Under the pieces are notes generated by a model that made no database searches, had not been told where the DNA came from, and saw nothing but the letters and a program-made list of their open reading frames with translations. A program made the translations under genes and the position numbers. This document shows, one piece after another, positions 1-12,059 of a stretch of DNA of 64,000 nucleotides. Origin of the DNA: Haliclona indistincta (Eukaryota; Porifera; Demospongiae; Haplosclerida; Chalinidae); assembly GCA_964017065.1 (NCBI GenBank), contig OZ024790.1, positions 1,544,631 to 1,608,630 on the forward strand, written 5' to 3'. How positions within the stretch are numbered: position 1 is the first letter of the stretch; every line of letters starts with the position of its first letter.

Positions 1-3000
1 AGTACCACAAAATGCCTTGGTTTGTTCTAATGACTTCTTTGCACGGGTACGTCGAGTTAATGAAGCTTTAGCTGCTCCACGCTTCCGATTGAGTTGGACA
101 GTGTATAGGTGGTCTAACCATATCCTGGTGTCAGTGGGACTCAGCAACACTTTCTTGGCCTCTGCTTCTACAAAGGACTCGGGTGGGGGGTAAGATGTTA
201 ATTTTAAGTCCATTTTCAATACTTGTGATGGAGGTGGTGTCGATAAGCCGAGATCTGCTGTAGTGTCTATATTTTTTATCAGGTAGTGGCCAGAGCAAAA
301 TCCCTTGCAGCTACTGCACTCAGTGTTTCCCCAAGGTCTGTCTGGATCTACGACAGGAAGAGGAAGGTGAGTAATAGCAGGTCCACCCTTGTACCATGTT
401 GGAAGTTCTTTTGGCTTTCCTTTCTGACACACTGGGTGTAAACAATCATGATTAAAGCAGCAGATCAGCATGAAAACATATTGAGAAGGTAGTCCCTTTA
501 TCATATGCTTGTTGCGGACAGTCCACACAGATTGAAAGTGGGCATAAAGTGTTGGGTTTTTCTGGCGAAGAGACTCCTTTGCTGATTTGGATCCTTTTAG
601 GAAGGTCAACAAGTCATCTCGAGTGCCAAGGTGCACACTAGCATCTGCTCCCCTAAAAAGGTGAATGGATGAATTACCACAACGACTATGGTTAACTCGA
701 CTGATGTACGCTTGAATAGCAAGATCCATATTGTTTCTAACTTTTTCATCATCAATTTCACCTGTTTGCTGATTGTAGCATGAGCCACCAAGCGTCGATG
801 GAATGAAGGTATGGGCATGACCCAAACTAAGGCACCCATTCTGGAGTTCAACGCGGTTTAGGTAAGAACAACCACTACTCCTTGTTGTCACTATTGTTGC
901 TACTTTCTGCTTTACAATATGCCGCTCTGTCCACCAGTATTGGACTTCTTCATGGGACGGACCCTCGTCACTAGCACCATCAACTCGTATGCAGTCAACT
1001 GACTTTGGTAAACCGGTCTGAGAATTCTGAAAAGCATGTGTCAGCTGTTCACACTGAGATTCCAGCATGCACAGGTCAGCCATGTGCTGAGCAGGATTCT
1101 TCTGATGGACTTTTGCAGCTTTGACTACTCCAGCACATAATTCGTCAGTAGTATCTGTTCGTGAAAAGTTATAGGAAGTTGTCTGTAACACAGATGGGTG
1201 TTTGTTGACATAATCAGTTCTAGTAGAGAGCACTTCTCTTCCTTGAACTACTGGGGTCGTGTACTGTTTACATGTTGTTAGAGTATCAAGCCTGAATCCA
1301 GTTGAGTCATCTCGATTGATATTTACCATATCAGTGCCATCTGTGTACTGAAGCTTATTTAGGCCTTTATAGAATGCCCCGCTCCAGTGCTCATCTGGGT
1401 TGAATTTAAGATTAAATCCCTTACGGGCTCTTCTGCTCGTTACCATGGCCACTGATTGATACCTCTTTGAAGACAGCCGCCTTTTGTTCCTGGGAACACA
1501 CAGTTGAATGACAGTTCCATATGAAAAAGAACGATGGTATTCTTTCTCAAGATGGAGACGAATTTTTTCATAAGTAACTTTTTCTTTTAATTTTATGTTG
1601 CCATCGAACGTAAGTACCCCAGTGCGACGCCAGGCATCGGCTCCTACCTGGTGTGATTCTACAAAGGCTTCAATTTTTTGTCCAATGTCAGGACACTCTT
1701 TCAAAATTTTACTAACTCTTTTGCTTTCTTTTCTTTTTAAAATTTTTTTCTCAGCTATGGCCTTCTCTTGTCTCCTTTTCCACCTTCGTTGAATTGATTT
1801 TCGTCTTTTCAAAATCAGTGGCCTACCTGATGCACCAAGAGGATCGGATACATTTAGATAAGCCTCTGGGTCATCTGACTCTGATTCTGAGACAATCTCT
1901 CCATTCAAACTTCTGGCAACGCGGTTTTGATCGTAGCTGTCACTTATAGAATAAGCCTCATAAGACTGATGCAGGAGATCAACATTGAGATCAAGATAGC
2001 CGTGGGTGACAATGGCATTAAACAAAGCAGCAGATAAGGTGCAAGATACCTCTTTGTGCAACAGGTTATCAACAAACTCAAACCAGTTATATTCAGCTTT
2101 TTGAAGTAGTCCTGGAATGTCATGATCTTCGAGTATCTCACTAATATTGACATCATCTAGCTGTGACAGTTCAACCTCTTCATCTGATTCACAAGAGCTA
2201 CACATAGAGGTGTTCTCAACATCTAAGCCAAAAGATTTCAACAAAGATGCATCTTCAACATTCGCAATGTCAGAAATGGCTTCTCGAATAGATTGAACTT
2301 CTGCCAAAGCGGATTCAACTTCTATAGCATTTTGCCGTACATTTTGAAATCCATAATTGCGACGAGCTTGAGTAGGAGTCATTCCTGAAGAAATAGCATA
2401 TCTCAAGCACTTTCGTTCTTTGTTGGATCCAGCAAAGCTGAGTAGCATCTTTACTACCGACTTTTTAAGAGAATCAGAATCTTTACAGCAGTGAGTTGAG
2501 AGCAATCCATTTATAATTGCACCCAATTTGTTATAATCAGTTCCAGAAAATTTTTCCATCAAGATGGAAAAAGAATTTCCTTTCAAGGGGTCACCAATTC
2601 TTATGCATGCCAGAGGCATTTGAAGAAATTTCCTTCTTGCATGATCAGCAGTGTATTTAACAGTAGGAGACACTAACCTAAATGCATCTGATAGGATACA
2701 ATAGCCTTGTTTAAGTATGATATTAGCAACCTCGAGCATTCCAGAACACTTGGTGCAGGGATTTTGATGAGTATCACTACAGTACGCTTTTCGAGCAGTT
2801 AAATATTCAAACAGAGATAGATCAGACCAAGAAGAAAGAAAAACACAGTCACCAACAGAACAAATATTGCATGCTAAACCACTTTGTTTCACATAAGAGT
2901 TCACAAGTTCTTGCAATGGCCTCCCCAGACTAACTGCCTGAGGAGGCTGTTCTAAAAATGGTCAGTTACTTCATCAGTAGTCTCTGTGACCATGCGAGAT

Positions 3001-4451
3001 TGCCTAAGCAAGCGAGGACAACTGGGAGTGTATCGAGTATTGGTTGTAAAAACATTACTTTCATCAGACGAGAGAATGACTGTGTCCGGATCACTTTCAC
3101 CGTCACTATCAGACATTAGAGAGATGTCATGCGAGGAATTGCTGGAGCTCGTATTTGGCACTGGTGATGAAGAAACATGACGGTGATCAGTGCTAGATGA
3201 CGACGATGGAGAAAAATCTAATGTTGATTGCGCAGAATCTTTTCTGGCTAATTTTTTACCATGGTACCACTTAGATTTCTTCTGTCTCCTGGTTAAGTTA
3301 GTTAGTTCAATATTAAGTTTCCTTCTTTCAGATTTTAACTCTGACATTTGCTCAGATATTAGATCACAATCCTTGTAGTTGTGCATTACACTGGCATTCT
3401 CTCGACGTTTTTCCTTGTAACTCAGCTGCTCTGTAATATCTTTAACTCGTTCCTGTAACTCAGTAATTCTTGAAAGACGAATATCTTGATTAATTTTTTT
3501 CAGTTTGGGAATACATTGAGCTAAATCAGGAACAAGATTTAATTCGCGTGAACGAGATTTTCCTTTCTTATAGGCATACCCTTCATCATCTAAAATCTTT
3601 CGACATTCCTTAAGTAGATACGCTCGATCATGGAGCAAATCAGGATTACGTATACAGAGCTGTGCACTAGCATGATTAATCTGTTCCTCATACTTGCTTA
3701 ATGACCTTGCCGAATTTTTTCCATATATCTTTGACTCTTTTCTGATGTAATCTTTATTCATAGGGGCAGTCGGAGGTGGTTCCTGTAGAATCAGTTGAGC
3801 AATTAATACAGTACCAATTAAGTTGCAGGTATATATACTTCTGAGTGTAAACACCTCAAATACAGCTTCCCACAGGAAATCGCAAACATGGACATGCAAA
3901 AAAATAACAGCATACCTGAGAAACAACTAGAGCACCACTACTGGCTCCTTGCAAATGCATCTGTCGACTTCCCTGTACAGAAAAGCACATCATAATAATG
4001 CAACAATCATATAATCTATGAGGTTGTACATGTACCTCTCTCACAACCACACCAAGATTAGTAGAGGTACTCAATGGGTCTTCAGCAATCACACCGACAT
4101 CAATTGAGGTACTCAATGGGAGAGCAGTTTCAGCCTATAATTATAGTTTATATACAACTTTAAACAATTTCGATGTATTTTTGAGTGTATCTGTACCTCT
4201 TTTAATTTTAGCACCACATTTACTACAGATTTTTCAGCAATTTCCTCCTCCGAATCAACATCTATGAACACTCCTCCCCACTCTGCACTCTTCATTTGAA
4301 TATAAAAATCACATCTGGGAGGCAAGATGTCAGCAAACACTTGTTTTATTCCGTTTTTTAGTAGTGCAGTATCCTTCAGCTCAGTGGAAGGGGGAATGCA
4401 TACAACACGACGGTTCTCCCCCACACTAACAAGTATTTGCTTGGTAGCCAT
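1..4451 (-). CDS. Large multi-exon gene of unknown function, cut by the left window edge
   Basis: Five exons can be read on the minus strand: 4197-4451, 4036-4134, 3916-3972, 3059-3782 and 2951 down to base 1. The first three introns are phase 0 with GT-AG ends. The last exon is open for about 983 codons; I checked it line by line and found no stop. Exon 1 encodes an 85-residue domain from MATKQILVSV to LKLKE that looks ubiquitin- or PB1-like. Exon 2 contains an internal repeat (PLSTSIDVGVIAEDPLSTST). Exon 4 is a charged coiled coil, then a Ser-rich acidic tail. Exon 5 has Cys pairs (CNICSVGDC, CTKC, CSSCKGFC) and a conserved-looking stretch, RVDGASDEGPSHEEVQYWW, which could be an acidic RNase H/DDE-like core. 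The family seems repeated in invertebrates (recollection). The last intron is uncertain: donor A|GTAATG at 3058 joined to TTTTTAG at 2952 restores frame, but the skipped 107 bp are also open, so a frameshift is possible. Function unknown. Confidence 0.7.
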
Positions 4452-4454
4452 AGG

Positions 4455-5046
4455 CACAGACGATTACGACAGTCTAGTGAGTGAGGTAGCACAGATGAGT
4501 ACGCAGTCTGGTGAGTGAGGTAGCACAGACGAGTACGCAGTCTGGTGAGTGAGGTAGCACAGACGAGTACGACAGTCTGGTGAGTGAGGTAGCACAGACG
4601 AGTACGCAGTCTGGTGAGTGAGGTAGCATAGATGAGTACGCAGTCTGGTGAGTGACAGATGAGTACGCAGTCTGGTGAGTGAGGTAGCACAGATGAGTAC
4701 GCAGTCTGGTGAGTGAGGTAGCACAGATGAGTACGCAGTCTGGTGAGTGAGGTAGCACAGACGAGTACGACAGTCTGGTGAGTGAGGTAGCACAGACGAG
4801 TACGACAGTCTAGTGAGCACAGACGAGTACGACAGTCTGGTGAGTGAGGTAGCACAGACGAGTACGACAGTCTGGTGAGTGCATGAGGTAGCACAGACGA
4901 GTACGACAGTCTGGTGAGTGAGGTAGCACAGACGAGTACGACAGTCAAGTGAGTGAGGTAGCACAGACGAGTACGACAGTCTAGTGAGTGAGGTAGCACA
5001 GACGAGTACGACAGTCTATAGCTAGTAGCATAGACGAGTACGACAC
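4455..5046. repeat. Minisatellite, 34-36 bp unit, abutting a start codon
   Basis: About 17 units of GAGTACGACAGTCTGGTGAG plus TGAGGTAGCACAGAC, with a CGCAG/CGACAG variant and a few shortened units. The array starts about 3 bp upstream of the ATG at 4451 of the minus-strand gene, so it occupies its 5' UTR or core promoter. Long open frames across it (repeats of LTRL and SYSSVLPH) are by-products of the repeat. Confidence 0.9.
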
Positions 5047-5889
5047 GAGGAGAACACTGAATGGCAGTAGACTGAGCCTGATACGTGCATGGGGAGCGCG
5101 TTCGTTCGTGAATCAAATACCCCACCCCCGGGGACCAGGGCGTTGTCAAAACTGAGGTAAATGCCCCACCATAGCCCCACGTTGTCCCGGGAGGGGGGGG
5201 GTGGGGGTACATTTTGATAAGTGCATTATAGTTTGGAGGGGCACAAAATGGGCGCGCTTGCGCGCCCGCGAAATTTGTGTAAACCACGCCCATTTCCGGT
5301 CAAAATTCGTGTGTTTTGGGAGCGTTCGAGCCACGTTGTTGAACCGTGTTGAACAATCTGGTTCATAGATGAGTCACAGATACTGACAATCAGCCGTTAA
5401 GATCAGTGTGCTACTTTTATTAGTAATAATCTTGGAGGGGCACTGGCAAAGGTTGGGGGGGCCTTGCCCCCCCAGGCCCCCCTGTAGAATCGCCACTGCC
5501 TGTATCAGACCTGAGTGGTATCAAGGATATTTTGGTGATTATACTCACAGTCAGAGATATGTATGTACACTGTTATTATGATACCATTTGATAAAATCCT
5601 TAAAAAGACATATTCACAAAATCATAGTTTACATTGATCTTAAAGGCTAATAGACTACTGTGGCATTGTGCAATTATAGTGGAAGTGGTTTTGTTCTAAA
5701 TTTAACCTATCTAAAAATAGACAATCATGATAGAGTATAGTCAAGTGTTATTGCACAGACTGTGCATTACTATGTTTGGTCAAAATAATATTATGCTAGT
5801 GACTATAGCCACAACCATAATAATATCATAGCCACCACAAGAGAGATAGAGATAAGAGATAATAAGAGATAGAGGCACCAAACACAGCA
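5047..5889. other. Intergenic; GC-rich remnant of a dispersed repeat
   Basis: No gene seen. 5085-5340 is unusually GC-rich with runs of C and G. 5430-5510 contains a G-run/C-run hairpin (GGGGGGCC then CCCCCCAGGCC) followed by TGTAGAATCGCCACTGCC, which looks like the end of an old transposable element. 5560-5889 is AT-rich. Confidence 0.4.
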
Positions 5890-6048
5890 ATGATGTCAGA
5901 AGAACTGTGTGTGGAGGCATTCAAACAAGGAATCAAACAAGATGCTGAGAGACTGCTACCAATAATACAGCAACCAGCTGACATCAGGACAACAACAACA
6001 CATGTATCTAATGTGTGGTGGTATGCTAGAGAGGTCTCTATATTGTGA
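5890..6048 (+). pseudogene. 5' fragment of an ankyrin-Roc-COR-Death paralogue
   Basis: Translates for 52 codons and matches the N terminus of genes A-E (MMSEELCVEAFKQG, then AERLLP, PADIRTTT and WWYA), then stops at TGA where the paralogues continue into LLHLAA. Nothing of the ankyrin, Roc or COR coding follows. The upstream sequence (CTATGTTTGGTCAAAATAAT at about 5768) resembles the start region of genes A and B, so this is a broken copy and not a new gene. Confidence 0.8.
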
Positions 6049-6151
6049 CTGAATAAAAGACAACACAAAAGTACAAAAACACACATCTATAAAAAAAACT
6101 AACAGGATCAACTTCCAGCAACCACAAGTAATAAGTTAGGAAGTGCCTGCC

Positions 6152-6186
<35 letters not shown>

Positions 6187-6777
6187 CCCTCGATCTCTCT
6201 CACCATGAGGGAGATGGTGCAGGAGAACATTAAGGCAAGTGATGAGTTATACTCATAATCCTCCTCTCCATTACCTGCTACCAGTTCACCAGCTAGCTGC
6301 CTGCAGTATGAAGAGTGTCAGTAACAAGAAGAGGTCATGATCACCATCCTCACCTTTTCCTAAGGTATGATATAACACTGCCCTTCCCCTCATGACCCAG
6401 TAACCATCCCAGATAGTTCATTGGCTTCACTCTACAGCACACACACAACTAAGACTGAATCACTCATAGAGATACATACCACAATTTGCTACTCAGTAAA
6501 GCGCTCAGACCATTGGAAAATGTTCTTGAAAAAATAATGTTTGATCACATACTAACAAAGAAATCCGTTTGTGCATTATTTTCGTGATAATTGGATTCAG
6601 TGCCTGAGCATTACAAATAAAGCTAGAACCATTGATATTAGTGATATTGCCCTGTACAGCATCATGTGATCCTCATATACATGATATGATTCATGATTAT
6701 TGCATTACCATGTTTGGTCAATTCTTGTAAGAGTGTGGCACCTATAGTGAACTAATTAGTAGAAGACCACAGCAATA
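6049..6777. other. Intergenic with a CA microsatellite
   Basis: A (CA)n run of about 28 bp lies at 6156-6183. Otherwise nothing recognisable until the block at 6709-6777 that is shared with the upstream region of gene B. Confidence 0.6.
6709..6777 (+). promoter_or_regulatory. Proximal upstream block conserved between genes A and B
   Basis: This block (ACCATGTTTGGTCAATTCT, later GTGTGGCACCTATAGTGAA and CTAATTAGT) is repeated with few changes at 17548-17626, directly before the start of gene B. It probably holds the transcription start or 5' UTR. It could be conserved only because the duplication is recent. Confidence 0.4.
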
Positions 6778-9700
6778 ATGTCGCTGAAGAGCAAGTGTAT
6801 GTTGGCATTCAGAGATGGGAACAAACAAGATGCTAAGAGACTGCTACCACTGATAACACGACCAGCTGACATCAGGACATCAACACTACTCATATCTAAC
6901 ATGCGTTGGTATGCTGAACAGGTCTTTCTGCTCCACCTGGCAGCTCACCATGGCTGGATGGATATCATCATTGAACTAATAACAAAGTACATGTGTGACA
7001 CCAACTGTAAGGACTCTGATGGATGCACTCCACTACACTATGCTGCCAGAAATAATCACCTGGAGGTGGTAAGGTACTTCATCAATGAACAACACTGTGA
7101 CCCAATGACTAGAGACAATGATGGCAATACACCACTACACCTTGCTTGTCACTGTGGACATTTTGACATTACCAAGTACCTCATCAGTGAGGCACATTGT
7201 AACCCATCATGTGAGAACAAGAATGGTTATACACCACTTGACACTGCTTGTAACTATAGCCACACTCACATTGTACAATACTTGCTATCTAATGGCAAAG
7301 TAAAGCTACTGGCTAAGAACAGAAGTGATGAAACTCCAATATTCAAACAAAGTCATTTAAGTAGACTACATCTGCTCCACCTGGCAGCTCGTCATGGCTG
7401 GAAGGATTTAATCATTGACTTAATAACAAAGTACAAGTATGACACCAACTGTAAGGACTCTCGTGGACTCTCTCCACTATACTATGCTGCTATCAACAAT
7501 CACCTGGAGGTGGTAAGATACTTCATCAATGAACAACACTGTGACCCAATGACTAGAGACGATTATGGTGATACACCACTTCACCTTGCTTGTCACTATG
7601 GATATCTCAACATTACCAAGTACCTCATCAGTGAGGCACATTGTAACCCATCATGTGAGAACAAGAATGGTGACACACCACTTCACCTTGCTTGTCACTA
7701 TGGACATCTCAACATCGTACAATACTTGCTATCTAATGGCAAAGTAAACCCACTGGCTAAGAACAGAAGTGATGAAACTCCACTATTCAAACTAAGTCAT
7801 TTCAGTAGACTACCTCTCCTCCACCTGGCAGCTCACCATGGCTGGATGGACGTCGTCATTGACCTAATAACAAAGTATAAGAGTGACCCCAACTTTAAGG
7901 ACTCTAATGGACGCACTCCACTACACTATGCTGTCATGAACCTGGAAGTGGTAAGGTACTTCATCAATGAACAAAACTGTGACCCAATGACTAGAGACAA
8001 TGATGGTGATACACCACTTCACATTGCTTGTATATATGATGGGCTATTAATTGTCCAGTACCTCATCAGTGAGGTACACTGTGATCCATCATGTGAGAAC
8101 AAGAATGATAATACACCACTTCACTATGCTTGTATCTATGATCACCCCCAAATTGCACAATTCTTACTATCTACTGGTAAAGTGGACCCACTAGCTGAGA
8201 ACATGTTTGGCAAGAGTCCTCTGGACTATGCTACTGAACTTGGTAAAAGATACGATCTACTGAAACTTTTCCAGTCATTTCCACAATGCGAGAGAGACTT
8301 TCCCGTGCACACATACACGAAACTCATCCTAACTGGATACAGTGGAGCTGGCAAGACCACCATATCTCAACTCATTCACCTTTTAGCTAGTAAAACCGGT
8401 TTCTTCTCTTGGCTATCATCAGGTCGTGTTACTGATGTAGAATGCCTTACTGCTGGAATCATACCTCTCCATGTCGAGAGCGAAGTCAATGAGCTTGGTA
8501 ACATGGTAATATACGATTTCGCAGGACAACAAGAGTACTACTCTAGTCATGGTGCTGTACTGGAACGCATCATGAGGAATTCTGCCGCTATCTTTGTTTG
8601 TATCGTAGACATGAGCCAGTGTATGAACAAGATCAGTGAGTCCATACACTATATACTGGATCAGTTTCATAGAGAACGCCTGCAGCTCAGCCCAGGGATC
8701 ATCACATGTCATCATTGTTGGCAGCCATGCTGACTTGGTCAATTCATCACGAGAGCTAAAGGAGAAGAGCTCACTAGTGGAGAGCATAGCAGAGAGCAGA
8801 GTGAAGCAGCTGACATATGGAGGATTCGTTAGCATGGATTGTCGATTATCCAAAACCATAAAAGCACGTCATTTCCGCTCTCTCCTCTCAACCAGTCAAC
8901 AAGCCATACTATCATCCCAGCCCAGCATGAGTCTGTACTGTCACGTGTTGTATGCGTTTCTTTGTGAAGAGCTCGGGAAGACAGGCTGCACACTGCAAGA
9001 GCTGACCACTGCCCTCGCTTCAGAAAATGATCCCTCTTACAAATCTAGTTTACTCACAGAGTCACTGATCTCTCTCAGTGACAAAGGTCTCATCTTGTTT
9101 GTGCAAAACCAGGAGCATCCCCAGTCTAGCTGGGTGATAGTAAAGAAAGAAGCCTTGCTGAGAGAGGTCAATGGAACACTATTTGCTCCTGACCATTTCA
9201 AGCAGTATCGTCAAGTTGCCAGTAACACTGGTATAGTGCCCATCACGACCCTTGAGGAGTTGTTCCCACAGTACAGCTCAGAGATGCTGGTGGGCTGTCT
9301 CGAGAGTATGGAATTCTGTCATCCAGTGGACCTCTCTACACTTCAAGCCACTAACCTCAAAGCTACTTCATCGTACCTTCCATCAGGAGCGAACCATCTC
9401 TTCTTCCCGAGTCTTGTTAAAGAGCTTCGACCTGGTGACCTCCCCTCCCCAAGGTTTGGCTGGTGTCTGGGATGCAGTGACCCTTACCAGTTTTTCAGCA
9501 ATCGCTTCCTACATGTTCTTCTCCTTCGACTAGCTTTCACATTTCCTCTGGCTAGCAAGAACCGCTCACTCTCTCCATCTCTGCATGGTCTTGAGCGACA
9601 GTGTGAGGTGTGGAGAAATGGAATCAGCTGGACAAATAACTCTGGAGTGTCCACTATAGTAGAGATTGTAGACCTCAATCGTTGGGTCATTGTGCTGGTG

Positions 9701-11277
9701 TCTGAGAAGACCAGAGAAGCAGCACAGACCTGCAGCAGTGTCATCAGGATGATCCTCGACCTCCAACACCAGCTGTGTAGTGCTGTCACCACATGTGAAT
9801 GTCTCATCTCTCCCTCTCTACTCGACCGCTATCCATTTGATGCCTTGCCCAACACTGACCTATTTGATCTACCTACAGTAGCTAGGTCAATGCTTCTTCA
9901 TCACAAGTTTCTCTTGGACAAAAGCAAAGGAACAAACAAGCTCTCAACAGATGAGGCTCTATCGTGTGAGCCTTACTACCTCTTGCAACCCTCCTCTGTG
10001 TGCCAGCTCTTCAACCAAAGCATGACTAGCCAGCCTGTTCCTGATCCCCTCCTCCAGGAGGTACTCAGGTACTGCCAGCTGCCCCACCAGAAGCCACGAG
10101 ACCACAATGAGCTCAGAGAGTGTGTCAACAAGCACAGCATATTTGCTGGTAGAAACCCTCTGGTGAGTTGCAGTGTGCAGGCTGTACTGTAGCATGTGAT
10201 GGTATGTTTCTCTGGTGTGTACAGGAGGTAGCTGAACTGAAGGAGGAGGATATCATCAGTCACACAGCTACTGCTACACAGTTACCCACAGATTCTGGTC
10301 TTGTTAATGATGACATCTCTAGAGCACTCAGTGAGTTTTGTTTAGAGAAGCATAGTATTGCACACATGGTCAGTATTTACAAAGCTTGTTGATGTATACT
10401 GTATGTTCAAGAACGCTGCATACTAAAGTGAAAAATCTGCATGGAAACAGTAACTATTTGTTTTTTTTCAGTCAGCCTAGCTGTGCAAGCAGTGCTCATC
10501 ATGATTTCACAATCTATTTTCTAAAAGCATCATTGATGTCATAACATACATCAGCAATCACAACCAGTAGCTAGATTGTCAAGCACAACACAACAGCATG
10601 CAAGCTAGCATAGCAGGTCTACTAGCCAGTCAATCATTGTGCCAGTCATGAACTTTAGTCATGTATCGTGTGAAAGATCATCCTACAGTTAAATTCAGTC
10701 ATGCGTTATCTCACAGTATCATGCATACTATCATGAAAGTGTATCTATTCATGTAGCCAGCACAGTCTCTGCCTCATCAGCCACTGCTACACCACAATCA
10801 CATCTTCCTCCAACTGGTGAGATGTTATGTTTGACACAGATTGTTAGATGATGGTCTATTTTCATGTAGTCTCTGTCTCAGCATCAGCCACTGCTCAGTC
10901 TCCCTCCATCACTCTCTCATCTCCTCCTCCATCTGGTGAGCTAACAGTTGGTGCATGCCATGATGTGTATTCTGTTTGTCTGTGCAGGCACTGATACAGT
11001 ATCACGATTCCAGTTTATGGAAGCAGTAGCTAGCAAGATACCATCCAAATGGAAGAGAGTGGGTGTGTCTCTTGGGATAGACCAGAGTCAGCTTGATGCT
11101 ATCAATATGCGTCGCCTTGCCGATCCTCTTGAGTGCTTTAGTGATGTGTTCACATACTGGCAGCAGCAGTCTACTCCACAGAGCCCAGCCAACTGGGCCA
11201 CTCTTGTCACTGTGCTAAGATCTAACTATGTAGGAGAAGAGGAACTGAGTGACACTATTCAGAATACATTTATGTGA
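6778..11277 (+). CDS. Gene A: ankyrin-Roc-COR-Death protein with a 4-bp frameshift
   Basis: Exons: 6778-10162, 10225-10330, 10757-10816, 10870-10935 and 10988-11277. The introns are GT-AG; the last three are phase 1. If the frameshift is ignored, the exons sum to 1300 codons. Exon 1 has roughly 13 ankyrin repeats in three super-blocks that each begin LLHLAA.HGW (residues about 45-500), a Roc GTPase with P-loop GYSGAGKTT near residue 519, switch II DFAGQQE near 579 and a base-recognition motif GSHADL, then COR. Exons 2-4 encode a Ser/Thr/Pro linker; exon 5 encodes a Death domain (SKIPSKWKRVGVSLG...DTIQNTFM). At about 8650 the text CACTATATACTGG has four extra bases compared with CACTACTGG in B-E. 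This shifts frame and truncates the product at 8733, although the remaining 500 codons stay open. The cause is a recent mutation or an assembly error. The order matches DAPK1 minus its kinase; a role in cell-death or immune signalling is inferred. Confidence 0.85.
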
Positions 11278-12059
11278 ATGTAGACAGTTGATTCTGAACA
11301 AGTGATTAAGTATCAATTTGCAATTCTTCCTAATTTGACACTGTCATACATAGCACAATAATAATGAATTTGATCACCTATCTCGATGGGGTGTAGTGAC
11401 CCTGGCATAGTCATCAGTTTCAGTAATCGCTTCCTACGAGCCATTGTATTTGCGAAGTAGTTTAATGCTGATCAATGACTGCACTCACAATTAATATGAA
11501 CCATGCTTGCTGATCAGTTGAGGACTCCACTCCACTATATAAAATAAAGCACCAAAGGTGCTGATGCCTCGGTGTATCCTACCATGCAATTAATTAGCAG
11601 ATGCATATAGGCATGTATGCATGCAGTAGATCCATAGAAGCATCAAAGCAGTACCATGGAAGCATGCAAGCTGCAGTAGAAGTGACCAGCAGCAGATCAT
11701 AGCAACAGAGCTATGGAAGCACAGGTAGTGGGCTAGTGGTAGCTTGACAACAATCATAGCCTCTCTTGATTCCTCTGTACCTATTCTACACACACACACA
11801 CGCCACTGAATGCACATGCACAAACACATCCATATATATACACCGTGAGACACACACAATTTCTCAATGCAACTATCCATGCATGGATTTACTGCATGCT
11901 TTCATGCTTCCATAGTTCAGCTGCCACATAATACAGGCTTCCATAATTGTTCTTGTTCTGTTACCTGATGCATCTGCTGCTTACATGCATCTCCACCTTT
12001 CTGATTTCCACCCTTTTGCATCTCCACGGTGGAGGCATGCAACCGTATGAGCAACATAT
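11278..12059. other. Intergenic, with simple repeats
   Basis: Contains the COR relic at 11386-11450 and a diffuse set of CATGGAAGCATGCAAGC-like words at 11590-11720 that foreshadow the tandem array beginning near 12060. No intact gene seen. Confidence 0.5.
11386..11450 (+). pseudogene. Isolated COR fragment of an ankyrin-Roc-COR-Death paralogue
   Basis: GGGGTGTAGTGACCCT followed by CAGTTTCAGTAATCGCTTCC is nearly the same as the COR stretch CLGCSDPYQFFSNRF in genes A-E (for example about 19330-19376). It lies just after the Death exon of gene A with no flanking paralogue sequence, so it is a scrap left by unequal exchange or deletion of another copy. Confidence 0.65.

Noticed and set aside
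4455..5046. CRISPR-like array
   Set aside because: The units follow each other without unique spacers, and the genome is animal; this is a minisatellite.
4376..5293. Long minus-strand open frames of LTRL/SYSSVLPH type
   Set aside because: They run through the 34-36 bp minisatellite; the repeated peptide is only the translated repeat.
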